64,000 bases of DNA. It comes from Pleurostoma richardsiae. Its lineage: Eukaryota > Ascomycota > Sordariomycetes > Calosphaeriales > Pleurostomataceae. The translations under genes were made by a program, and so were the position numbers. The notes below the pieces were generated by a model. It was not told where the DNA came from. It did not search any database and worked only from the letters and a program-made list of their open reading frames with translations. The stretch's first letter is position 1. Each line of letters begins with the position of its first letter. The stretch is from positions 186,001 to 250,000 of the forward strand of contig JANBVO010000030.1 in the NCBI GenBank assembly GCA_030052745.1, given 5' to 3'. Positions 23,313 to 33,414 of the stretch are shown here, in pieces.

Positions 23313-25379
23313 TTAGGTCGAGACACACATGGGCCATCTTAAGTCTCCGTGCGATATGCTCTGCCGTTGACTCGCTCGATAGATACGAATATAGTCGTTC
23401 CACAAGACGATATTCCTCAGCACCGCGGCGATAATATCGCAATAAAACGTAGCCCAGAGTATCGACGATGCACAGTCAGTATTGCCCCCAGAAAATTGAC
23501 TCCATAGGAGCCCGGCCATACAGGAGGCAGGATAAAGGATGCGTCTTCTTCGAGCTTCCGACATTGCCGGAATTTCGAATGCTTTCTCCTCATCATCCAT
23601 CTTGTCTTTGAAAAAATCCAGGGGGAAAAGCCTTTCTGTCCAGATGAGGCCGCGAAGGGCCCAGTCCTCAGGCAGGGGCCTAGCGTCGCCCTTGACTGGC
23701 CGAGGAAATTCCTTTGCTTCGACCCGGTCGTGGTGATTAGAATTGGCAGATTGTAAAAGAGTGTTAAGCTGGAAAATGAGAAGACGCCATGTGAAGTGGT
23801 CCGTGACATGGTCCATCGCGTCAGGGTGGTACAACAGATGATGCATGAAGACCAATCTGCAATGCACATAAGGCAACACATTCGGATCTCCGAACCGTCT
23901 GAAGGTAAGCTCGTCGGTATGTGCCGAGAGGGAGAGGGCCTCCTTAAACACGCTGCCCGGTTCAAATCCTTGCTTATCGGTCGTCCTGCTCACGCCATGG
24001 ACGGGACGTTGTTCGGAAGATATGATTCTCATGATCATGTTGCTCGTGCTGCCGTATTCGAGTAACGCATTTCCGTTACAGATAGCGACATAGGATCCTA
24101 CCTCCAGCCATCGTTTTGTCTGCCGTACGATGGGATTCTCCAGCTGTCTCAGAAAATCGTCTAGCACGTAGTCTCCGCCAGCTGTCGTCCGAGCGGAAAA
24201 AAGAGCTTGCAGCCTCACAAAGTCAGTCTCAACGTGAAAGGGTCGTGTCTCGCTCCCACTTATAAGAGGGTCGAAGAGAGTCAGGATTGACTCCCTTGCA
24301 GAATAAAAGGGAACCGCAACACTAAGAGACTTCGTATAGAAGAATAGTTGCTGAATAGCGTTAGGACGAGCGAGTATGGAAAGATGATGATACAGACGCC
24401 CCGTTGTTGGCGTCTTATCACTAGCTTTCGAATACCACTGCCGTGAGACACCTGTCCATACTTCACGGTCCTTAATATCTTCATCATCGATCGCCATCCT
24501 AGTAAATATTAACGAGGGTTCAGGAGGTAAGGACACACATGTAACAGACCGGTAGCGACCGAGATCACCTAAGCATTCTATCCAGGTATCCTCGAAAGTA
24601 GGAACCGTCTCATAGAGCAACGCCATCATCGAATAGGCAAGGTAAATAAAGGTCAACATATGCTCAAGAGAATGTGGGAGCCTATGCCGAAGAAGCTCGA
24701 GGAAAGAGTGTATGCCGTGCCGCCACATACGTGCCGGCATGGCATACTTGACTGCGAGCCTGCGGAGGGCTGGGCTGGCCGAAGGATGCTGGGAGGCAAG
24801 AAAGAAGTCGTGATGTTCATGTAGTAATGTACGGTGGAGAGCAATAAGTGCTTGCCATTGTTCGTTGTTGAGCTTGGGTGAGGCACTATTTTGGGAGTTC
24901 TGCGCATTGTCAACATCGATGCACTTGCCTTCAACCATGACCAGGCCCGCATATATGCCCTTGACTTCGGCAACGAGCTGCTCCTGGCTAATTGGCCTAG
25001 TCCCGGGCTGGCGATCCATGGAAGTCGTCTTGACTTCGTCTTTATATAGCAAGGGACGTGGTGGCGTTCGAGCCGCCGATCTCTTGCTGTCCAAGGCACT
25101 CGTTCTTGTCAAGGTGTCTGCCGCGATCACTGTTCCCCGGCGATCATCGGAAGGTCCGGACGGAAGAGGGTTTGTTGGCTCTAGGGTTTTGTCTTTGTTG
25201 CGGCCGCAGTCTGTAGGACTGCTGATTTCCGTATGGGCCACTGCTTTTGCTACGTCACTTGTAGGATTTTCTTGCTCCAGGCTTGCCTTTCTTCCTGCTT
25301 GCTTTCTCCCCTTTTTCAGGTGTGTAACCCACCGGTGCTCTATTCCAGAAACTGGGAAATACTCGGGAGGAGCTGGCAT
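23313..25379 (-). CDS. Est1-type DNA/RNA-binding domain protein
   Basis: A long intronless frame of 688 aa if the ATG at 25379 is used; another candidate start is the ATG at 25019. The N-terminal 150 residues are low-complexity and polar. The recognisable core begins with ISQEQLVAEVKGIYAGLVMV. It continues through NNEQWQALIALHRTLLHEHH, FFLASQHPSASPALRRLA and ARMWRHGIHSFLELLRHRLP, with an ECLGDLGRYR helix later. This helical-repeat arrangement is that of the Est1/SMG5-7 DNA/RNA-binding domain in a large family of fungal proteins. Established relatives act in telomerase recruitment or nonsense-mediated decay. The many filamentous-fungal paralogues, like this one, have no assigned role. The N-terminus overlaps the end of a small membrane-protein frame on the same strand, so the start or exon structure may be wrong. 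Confidence 0.75.
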   Translation of the reverse strand: MPAPPEYFPVSGIEHRWVTHLKKGRKQAGRKASLEQENPTSDVAKAVAHTEISSPTDCGRNKDKTLEPTNPLPSGPSDDRRGTVIAADTLTRTSALDSKRSAARTPPRPLLYKDEVKTTSMDRQPGTRPISQEQLVAEVKGIYAGLVMVEGKCIDVDNAQNSQNSASPKLNNEQWQALIALHRTLLHEHHDFFLASQHPSASPALRRLAVKYAMPARMWRHGIHSFLELLRHRLPHSLEHMLTFIYLAYSMMALLYETVPTFEDTWIECLGDLGRYRSVTCVSLPPEPSLIFTRMAIDDEDIKDREVWTGVSRQWYSKASDKTPTTGRLYHHLSILARPNAIQQLFFYTKSLSVAVPFYSARESILTLFDPLISGSETRPFHVETDFVRLQALFSARTTAGGDYVLDDFLRQLENPIVRQTKRWLEVGSYVAICNGNALLEYGSTSNMIMRIISSEQRPVHGVSRTTDKQGFEPGSVFKEALSLSAHTDELTFRRFGDPNVLPYVHCRLVFMHHLLYHPDAMDHVTDHFTWRLLIFQLNTLLQSANSNHHDRVEAKEFPRPVKGDARPLPEDWALRGLIWTERLFPLDFFKDKMDDEEKAFEIPAMSEARRRRILYPASCMAGLLWSQFSGGNTDCASSILWATFYCDIIAAVLRNIVLWNDYIRIYRASQRQSISHGDLRWPMCVST

Positions 25380-25820
25380 AGTAATTCGGTAAGCCTCGCC
25401 TCGTCCGTTGACATTATGATGGCCATCCCGGCCGTTATCGCGATAGGAATGAGAATGATAGCATCCGGTAGAGGCGGTCGGAGAGTGACGGCTAGCGAAA
25501 CCCACGCCAGGAACGGGATCAGGCAGGACCAGGGGAGTTTGCTGTGAACGGGCCTGTTAGCTCCTGGTATACCTGACGCATTCAGAGACCTACTCCCGCA
25601 GGCGTTCTCTGTCGATGACCACAAAGACGCCCCCTATCACCACCCACGTCGCCAAGGAGCTGTATGGGGCATCAGCACAAATATCCCACCGTGTGAACTC
25701 GCCTACCTACATGCTGGTCGCTGGGCTTGCCCACCAATACTTTTCCTCCTGGCTCCTGGCGAGGAGGACCAGGATCGAGAGTATGAGCAAAGCAATGGAT
25801 AGAATCCATTTGAATTGCAT
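25340..25820 (-). CDS. Small multi-pass membrane protein, or 5' exons of the Est1-type gene
   Basis: Three leftward exons (25820-25711, 25659-25594, 25553-25340) join in phase to 129 aa. Four hydrophobic segments are visible: WILSIALLILSILVLLA, LATWVVIGGVFVVI, LPWSCLIPFLAWVSLAVTL and DAIILIPIAITAGMAIIM. The second intron would be only 40 nt, which is short for this genome, so that junction is doubtful. The frame overlaps the proposed N-terminus of the downstream Est1-type gene on the same strand. They could be one transcript with a splice I cannot resolve, or two genes. I do not recognise a family. The starting ATG (25818-25820) sits directly before the first helix. Confidence 0.4.
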
Positions 25821-26508
25821 GTCAATGTGCGTACAAATGATCTGAAACGAAGTCGATCGAAGTCGATCAAAGTCAAGAAACAAGGTAAGAACAAATTCTC
25901 GGAAACGATGGGCAACAATAAAGATCAGGAGGAAGAGCAGCTTATTTGGATATAGCCAGGAGGTTTGGCTTGTCAAAACCTCGTGGGGAAGTTGGCTTGA
26001 ATGAGTCGGAATGGACGAGATGGCTGTTCACTTAAGCACGCTGCTAGATATTATGTCGAAGGCTGAGAGGAAACGGCAGAAAGGAAATTAAATGGCAAGC
26101 ACGGGAGGCACTGGCTCGCATGGTCCGCATGTCCGCACGACTGAACAAGTACCGGTACCTACCAAGAGATACCTGCAAAACGAGGCAAAATAAGGCCATG
26201 GGCGGCTCGTAGGCGAACCATGTCGATAGTTGTCGGAGGCCTCGCCGCCTCGTTTCCTGCTTCCGCAGCTTTGGTTGGTTGGGCGTCTGCAGAGACTCAT
26301 CAGCCGCTCCGGGATGCTGTCGAACACTTATCCCTTCGACATTTCTCATTCTCATGCCGACATACCAACTTCAAAAACTGGTTCACTTATAAGATCATTG
26401 TCCCGACCTCGAAAACCTTTAGAGAACTGGTTGAGACGTAGGGAGCAGTCGTTCAGCTTTGTCTCCGATTGAACGAGCAAGCACCCAGCGGTGGTCGAGA
26501 CTCAAGTC
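25821..26508. promoter_or_regulatory. Divergent intergenic region between two membrane-protein genes
   Basis: It lies between two small, divergently transcribed membrane-protein candidates. A short direct repeat of GAAGTCGATC occurs twice around 25850-25870. Nothing else was recognised. Confidence 0.35.
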
Positions 26509-27085
26509 ATGCAATGCGTCGACACCAGCAATGCCAAACAAGCACCCAGGGAGAAGGCTTCGACAGCAGCCTCCATCGGCCACGATGCTACAACGCAATC
26601 CGCATTAAAATCTGAAGCATGGATGGCCGTATTCATTTTGGGGCTTACTCCAGTCTTCCTAGTCATACCGACATCCTTTCACGGCCACGGAGCTGGCAGC
26701 ATCTTGGATCACTATCCTGTATTTGGGCCCTGCTTCAGAACTCTAGATATCGACTGACACTCGTCTGCCACAGGTCTGCGATCCTTTGACACTCGTTATC
26801 CCCGAGTTCGTGCCCGGCTTCCTTCGTCAGAGACTGCGCTGCGAACACCTACTTGTCCTTCTAGTGATCGCGATAGCAGTGTACTGGTACGCCGTTGCTG
26901 GCTTCTTCGCGTCCAGGTTGAGGCGACGGCAGCCAGTGGCCTCGATACTAGCCGCAAATTTCATTGCTCTCCTCTTCATCGGATACTTCTATCCGGATCC
27001 ACTGGTGCTGTTTCTTGAGATCTGCCCGGTCCTTGTGTGCATCTGCATCATACTATGCGTCATGGTCGAGTTCATTACGATCTGA
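26509..27085 (+). CDS. Small multi-pass membrane protein, unknown family
   Basis: Two exons (26509-26718 and 26774-27085) join in phase to 173 aa. A polar N-terminus of about 40 residues is followed by hydrophobic segments: WMAVFILGLTPVFLVIP, HLLVLLVIAIAVYWYAVAGF, SILAANFIALLFIGYFY and CPVLVCICIILCVMVEFI. A basic loop (FFASRLRRRQ) sits between the second and third. There is no known motif. The following frame at 27125-27388, a basic and polar stretch, could be a cytosolic tail exon or nothing. Gene layout is divergent from another small membrane protein about 0.7 kb to the left. Size and topology are alike, but I see no clear sequence similarity between the two. Confidence 0.5.
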
Positions 27086-27962
27086 AGTTAGGATTTCGCC
27101 AAGAAGTGGCCATCGGCGGGGAAAATGAGTTCAATTCAGATTGGAGAAGATCGGAGGCCGGACAAGAGACTGGCCGGGCGCTTCGGGTCGGAAAAGACAC
27201 TGAGCGTTGATGACGCGAAGCAGACAAGGGCGGGCAGGGCTGACACGCTACCGGCCTGTTTGTGCTGGGCGTTCCGCCGCCAGAATAAGACTGCGCAGAG
27301 CATCAAGGCACCTCGTGCAAAGACTGCGGAGCTGCGGTTAGATTGGAAAGTGAACGGAAATACGAAGGGATCGATGGTGCTTGATTAGAGGTTCGCATTG
27401 TAGGATGGTAGATAGGAAGCAGTGGACGATGGAAACCTTAGGGATGGGGCCAATTGCTGCCCCGAAGTTCGGCTTGCGGCTCGAGTGCCTGTGTTGAAGA
27501 GTCCAGTAGCCTGCGGAGAACCAAACAATATATGTCTTGCGGCATTTGATCCCATCGCGGAGGTCCCAAAATAGGTCCAATATCTTCATATCTGGTGATG
27601 GAGGAGGGAGGAAGAGGAGGAGGGGCTCATGGTGAAATCGGAAATACCTCGGGAGATTTCTGACGTCCCAGCCAACCTTCAGCAACAGCCAGGTTTCTGT
27701 GTTTCCAAGCTATCTTAGCCTCCCGTCAAGCTAGCATTCCGCGGCCGCATAGCTGGCAGCTCTCCCCAGAGCAGACCCAGTCCCTGCGTACACAACAAAG
27801 TGCGGGCGCGAGATTTCCAGCAGTTCACGCAGATCCCAAACAACGAGGACGCTGTTGTGCGGCACAGATGTGATTCCGAGACACCGCCCCAACTCCACCC
27901 AACGCATCACCAGCCCAGCTTCAGCGATAACGATAAAGACTGCATGCAGCCTCGATTCGTGC
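27086..27962. other. Intergenic, possible extra exon
   Basis: It includes an 87-codon rightward frame starting with ATG at 27125 (MSSIQIGEDRRPDKRLAGRF), which could be a tail exon of the preceding membrane protein or a spurious frame. The rest is the promoter of the VPS9 gene. Confidence 0.35.
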
Positions 27963-30628
27963 ATGTCTCCTCCAGACCGTACCTCCGACCAGCTCTCGAA
28001 CCCGCCTCCACTGCCCAGCCATGAGACAAACGCTTCTGCTGGCGAGATGACCAACTCAGCGGATCTCGAGGCCGAGCCTGCGTCGCTGGAGGTCGTGGAC
28101 AAGGCTGCAGACGTTGCTGACACCCCGCCGACCGAGTCACCTTCAGCTGGTGGGCCTGTGGAGAGATCGGAAGACTTGATAGACTTCAGTAGCGACGCCG
28201 GCGTCGATAAATCCGGAACCCCGAGCGAGGACGATGTTGCCGTCGAACTGGCGTCGGGCGAAGCTCCGCTCGACAAGCTTTCCGCTGACGACAGAGGCGA
28301 TGCCATGTCTTCCTCCATGGTGACCCTCAAGCCCGCCACATCGCCGAGATCAACGACCACGGCGCAGTATCTCAACATCGAGGCCAGGCCATATATCGAT
28401 CCGACACCGCCGACACCAACGGCATCGCAGCCTCCTTCTCGGACGCCCTCCAACGCGGCGGGCAAGTCGAAACACACTTCAGCAGGGGTGGCCGAGCACT
28501 TCCGGACGCGATCCGATGCCGCTGACGATGAAAAAAAATACACAAGCGAGGACGAGCGAGAGAATGGGTCCAGGACGGAGATCCAGAGTATAATGGAGCA
28601 GTTCAGTGAGGAGGGAGGGGGACCAGGCGCCGAGGAGGTTATGAGTCCCCGTCTTGAGATCGCTTCGCCTATGCTAGGCGGACCTATACAGCACCCCCCC
28701 AGGAAATCTAGTCTCGAGCCTCTGGCCCCCAGCATCGCTCACCAGCTGCAGGAGATGCAAGGTCTTCGCCTCGTATCTAGTTCTCCGGCGAGCATGAGAT
28801 CGAAGGGGAAAGAACACGACGACCAAGGGCCGCCGGTGCCGCCCAAGGACCCGTCCATAAGATCCGACATGTCTGGGCATGTCCACGATGACCGACACAG
28901 CATCCTCGAGTCCCCCATGTCGCCCTCCATGTCCCTGCATCGCCCACCGCCCCCGGAACCAGAGCCCGAGCCCACACTTCCCTTCGACTTCCACCGCTTC
29001 CTCGAGCAGCTGCGCAATAAGAAAGCGGACCCGGTAGCCAGATACCTAAAGTCGTTCTTGTCCGAGTTCGGGAAGCGCCAGTGGATGGTGCACGAGCAGG
29101 TCAAGATCATCAGCGACTTCCTCGCTTTCATTGCGAATAAGATGGCGCAGTGCGAGGTGTGGAGAGACGTATCCGACGCCGAGTTCGACAACGCCAGGGA
29201 AGGCATGGAAAAGCTTGTCATGAATAGGTTATACACCCAGACGTTCTCACCGGCAATTCCGCCGCCACAACCAATACCAGGGGCGAAACCCAAGAAAAGG
29301 GGGGCCGAGCGTCCCATGGGACCGGGCAGACGAGGACAGCATCAGGAGGATGTCGAGCGGGACGAGATCCTTTCTCAGAAGATCAATATCTACGGTTGGG
29401 TGAAGGAAGAGCACCTTGATATCCCTCCCGTGAGCGAAAGCGGGAGGCGGTTCCTCAAGCTGGCGCAGCAAGGTATGTACACCGTCACAAGTCTATCTGA
29501 TATGTCGCTAACCGTCCAGAACTGTTGAAAATCAAATCATACAGAGCACCAAGGGACAAGATAATATGCGTCCTGAACTGCTGCAAGGTCATTTTTGGTG
29601 CGTCTGTCTTATCTGCTGGCTAGAGGCTCGTCTAACAAGCTCCAGGTCTGCTTAAACACTCAAAGTCCGATTCCTCGGCCGACTCATTCATGCCCCTTCT
29701 CATCTATGTGACTCTCCAAGCAAACCCAGAGCATCTTGTGTCCAATGTGCAATATATACTTCGCTTCCGCAACCAAGAGAAGCTCGGCGGAGAGGCTGGC
29801 TACTATCTGTCTTCCCTGGTTAGTTCCGCCCCTATGATTTCGATACGCAGTTGCTAATGTAAGGGCAGATGGGCGCTATCCAGTTTATTGAGAATATGGA
29901 TCGGACGACGCTCACCATCACCGATGAAGAATTCGAGCGGAACGTGGAAGCGGCCGTGTCGGCCATTGCCGAAAAGCATCGTCACGAATCCCCACCGGTC
30001 TCCGCCCAATCCGAGAAGGGCCCGGGCCTCCCGGCCCCAAGACTAGGAGAGCCATCCTCGGCCCGGCCGTCACTTGACATCGACGCCGTGATCGGCCCGA
30101 GCACGCCTCGGCGCTCGACATCCTCCAATGAAGGAGGAGACTACTCCGGCAGCGACGAGAAGGCCGCCATCACGGGCCTGCTGCGCTCGATCCAGCGACC
30201 GCTCTCGACGATCGGGAGGATGTTCACGGAGGAGCCAGCGACTGGATCCAGCAGCGGCGCCAGGAGTCCTGCCCACACTCCGCAGCCGGAGTTGCTATCG
30301 CCACGGCCTAGCACAGATGGCGGGCGGCCGACGTCGAGCTATCGGCTATCTGCTGAGGAGGCGGCTGCAAGGCAGGCGAGCGCTGAGGCGGCGGAAGCAC
30401 AGAGGCTGCATCGGGCGGAGCACGCCAACATCGTCGAGACGCTGGCGGGGATGTTCCCTGATCTGGATAAGGAGATCATTAGTGATGTTGTGTACCAGAA
30501 GGAAGGAAGGTATGTCACACATTCCGGCTCTAGCATCCTTTTTTTTTTTTATTGAAGCCTGACCGGTATACTAATGCTCTCACAGAGTGGGACTGGCCGT
30601 GGATGCTTGCCTTGCCCTCTCTTCGTAA
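27963..30628 (+). CDS. VPS9-domain Rab5-type GEF with C-terminal CUE domain
   Basis: Endosomal Rab guanine-nucleotide exchange factor of 814 aa. Exons are 27963-29472, 29520-29597, 29646-29818, 29869-30509 and 30586-30628. The first 340 residues are disordered, rich in Ser, Pro and acidic residues. A helical-bundle and VPS9 module then starts at FDFHRFLEQLRNKKADPVAR, with RAPRDKIICVLNCCKVIFG. The diagnostic VPS9 core is ADSFMPLLIYVTLQANPEH plus SNVQYILRFR, then GGEAGYYLSSLMGAIQFI. The C-terminus is a ubiquitin-binding CUE domain (IVETLAGMFPDLDKEIISDV), completed by the last short exon. This VPS9-plus-CUE order is that of yeast Vps9, which activates Vps21/Rab5 in vacuolar sorting. The protein is larger than yeast Vps9 (451 aa) because of the disordered N-terminus. 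Confidence 0.95.
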
Positions 30629-32046
30629 GGCTGCGTCGTACGTGCAAATCGGCACAGGCTGCTAGGAAATCTGCGGGATGGGGCCGCTTTCACAACGACT
30701 GATGACTATAATGGATTCTCCCTCGCATAACCGGTTTGGGTCTCTCTTGTCAAGCGCGCATTTGGCCGGGATGGCGGTGGCTGTTTCTTATGGATCCCCC
30801 CTTGAGCATATTCTATACAGTTACCTTCTAATAACTTCCTGAGGGAACCACCATGCGCGCTATCCATTGCAGATTCGGCTGTCGTCTACTTTAGCAAGGT
30901 AATGGAATGGGGTCCGTGATCGCTCATTGCTCTTCTTGTCAGGCTCTCTGTCATTGCCCAAGTTGCTCAGGCATGGCTCGCCGTTAAGTCTCTTATTTTC
31001 CCATTTGACCTCTTACAAGCCGGCGAGTACCTGTGATCACTGAATTGCCGGGTCCTCTATTAGCCCGTCCATGACCGAGTGACTCCCGTAGACTATAATT
31101 AGAGATACGTTCTCGCAACAAGCGAAGAGAATTTACGCTCGATCACACAACAAGGGCCTGAATTCTCCTAGGCTTATGCCAAATCCACCGTCGAAAGTGA
31201 AGCTGGAGAGACAAATGAACATAAACATCTCTGATGATCTGGCGCTCGTCTAGAGCTAAGTCGTCCGTCAGACGGCTCTTCTATCCTGCCGAGCTCTGCT
31301 CTGTCAGAGGGTCTTGGCGTCGTCATCGTGTGTCCTCTCCTGGCCCCGATTTCGCGAGACTGCTATTTATACGTGTTTCAGGAGCCGTTAGTCGCCCGCG
31401 GGGGAGGAGCTTCCCCGGAAATTCAGGCGCGGGAGGGCTCAGCCTCAGCGAGAAGCAGGGCATGCAGTGCGGCTGAACCCACCGTTACTGGACTGCACTT
31501 CTCCGTTGACTTCATGCTCACAGAGTCTTGGGATAGTAACATAGCGGCCACCTCATAATGGTTTCCATTGTTGTCAATACAGAGTTGGTGATCATCCCTG
31601 TGCTCGGTCTCAACATTCGTTGGCCGTTGAGGAGCCCGCCTCTACACGAGAGGAGACGCGGTCCACGTCGCAGCCCAGTCACAGGCGAAAGACGCTCGTC
31701 AAGATTGTAAGGAGAGCTCAGGTTTCTATCTCTGGAAACCAGCTGCCTCGGGTAGATTGCTTACGGTTGTGGTGTCCGGTTCCGTTTAACAGTCCGCGAG
31801 CGAGCATAGCCAGTCAGGCGGCGTGATGCTATTCTGAGGATTTCACGAGCGGTGAACTTTCTCCCCCTGCATCTCGGAAGGATGGATAGTATGAGTGAGG
31901 AAGACGACGGGAGTTGAGTATAAAAGAATGGTGTCTTGCTGCCTCCTGGCAGTGGAGAAGGAGGAAGTCAACCAGACTATCAACACATCCACACACTACA
32001 ACAGACTCCATCCAAAAGCCTTTTCTCGTCAACAGGACCAGACACA
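30629..32046. other. Intergenic, no gene recognised except a TATA box
   Basis: A 1.4-kb gap with no credible frame. Its right end is the promoter of the defensin-like gene. Confidence 0.5.
31919..31926 (+). promoter_or_regulatory. Probable TATA box of the defensin-like gene
   Basis: TATAAAAG lies about 120 nt upstream of the start codon. It is followed by an A/C-rich leader with CACACACTAC and CAACAGG stretches, typical of highly expressed fungal secreted-protein genes. Confidence 0.55.
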
Positions 32047-32528
32047 ATGAATTTCAGTCTCATATCCATCCTAGCTGTTCTGACTGCTGCCGTCCAGGCT
32101 GACAGCGCCTGGTACGTCCCGTCCCGGAACATCACATGCGCCGGTCACGCGGACGGCCACATCGACTGCCAGGCCGGACACGTCGACGAGGCACCCGAGG
32201 TATCACTTACCAAGCCACTCCTCCTCTCATTGGGCGACTCAGGGAAATAACCTTGTCCACTGACACTGCCCATTAGGTCGCGTTGAACCACCCGGAGGAA
32301 CGGGGATTCAGCCCAGCGATCCGTGGTCGCGAGCCCGGCAGCCCTCTAGAGAAGCGCGTCACCTGTAACATCGACGGCGTCACTCAGGGTCTGGCGTGCT
32401 TCACGCACTGCTTCGCCATCGGATACTGCAACTCGCACTGCGACGACAACAATATCTGCCACTGCACTTGCCTGGACAAGACGCCTTGGTGGAACCCGAT
32501 CGTGTGCAGCAAGACCGACTGCGCGTGA
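32047..32528 (+). CDS. Secreted Kex2-processed cysteine-rich defensin-like peptide
   Basis: Precursor of 134 aa. Exons are 32047-32199 and 32277-32528. Signal peptide MNFSLISILAVLTAAVQA; then a pro-region of about 60 residues ending in LEKR, a Kex2 cleavage site. The predicted mature peptide is about 55 residues with ten cysteines. Spacing is C-X10-C-X3-C-X5-C-X3-C-X5-C-X-C-X-C-X11-C-X4-C. The CxxxC pair in ACFTHC followed by the CxC in ICHCTC is the cysteine-stabilised alpha-beta pattern of arthropod/fungal-type defensins. Those usually have six or eight cysteines, so the extra pairs and the WWNP tail make this a divergent member. Likely role: secreted antimicrobial peptide or small effector, inferred from architecture only. 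Confidence 0.8.
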
Positions 32529-33414
32529 AGGGGGTCTGATGCACGTAACGCTAGTCACGTAGCATTGAATGGCTGGTGGGATCATGGCGACGATAGTTAG
32601 TCTGTCTTGGATGATATGGGACTTAGGGAGGGCTTCACACGCGTTAGGATGGGAATCTGATGATTCCTGCCGCTCGCTAAGTAGGCAATGCTCTTTGAGA
32701 TGCATTTACCACCTCCGTATATGAACATACGGCGTTCTGCTCATAAAACGGTAGTGATGAACTGACGGGTAAGTCCAACTGTGACATATATGGCGGCCGG
32801 CGAGGGCCGGCACCATGAAGAAGGACCGGGCCCGGAGGACGCCTTGCCCAGGCCAAGTCAAGACCGACCAGCCGACTGCTCCATTACACAACACCTGACC
32901 ACTGGGCCGAGCCCGGTCACAATGTATAATGAATCCTCTGCATCTCGCAACCCCAAAGGGAAGATAAGATAGCCTCGCGCAAACTGCCCCATTCTGTTGA
33001 CCCTGTCATAAGCTCTCGCTTTCCCCCCACTTCCCTCGAGACCCGCACCGGACTGCACGTCTTGCTCTTGATCTCTCCCTTAGCGCCGCTGTCAACCTGC
33101 ACAGCATCGAAGTCCGACGGTTCTCCTCGGAGGAGTCAGTATAGATGCATGGCTTTCGGACGCGTAAGCCAACAGTCGACTCCCGTAACCGGCCCCGCGA
33201 GCAAAGTTCTTCGGAGATGTTCTGACTGGGGGTGGAAACTGCCGCGAGGCGACAAGGTGTATATATTGTCAACGCCCGTATATCCGCTTGTCCATCCTAT
33301 GGCCAACTCGCAAGCCGCGTGTGATCTTTGTAGCACGCTCGGTAGTGCTTAGATTCATATTGAGCATTTCGCTAGTAGTAAAACTGCGAATCCTCATTTA
33401 GCGTGGCAAGTACG
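32529..33414. other. Intergenic, no gene recognised
   Basis: It holds the promoter of the MFS gene; a TATATATT stretch near 33259 may be its TATA box. No other feature was seen. Confidence 0.45.

Noticed and set aside
23940-23990. GGTTCAAATCC word resembling a tRNA B box
   Set aside because: It lies inside the Est1-type coding frame and has no matching acceptor, D or anticodon arms.
27731-28735. 334-codon leftward open frame opposite the VPS9 gene
   Set aside because: Ser-rich antisense shadow of the disordered N-terminus; no start context or domain.
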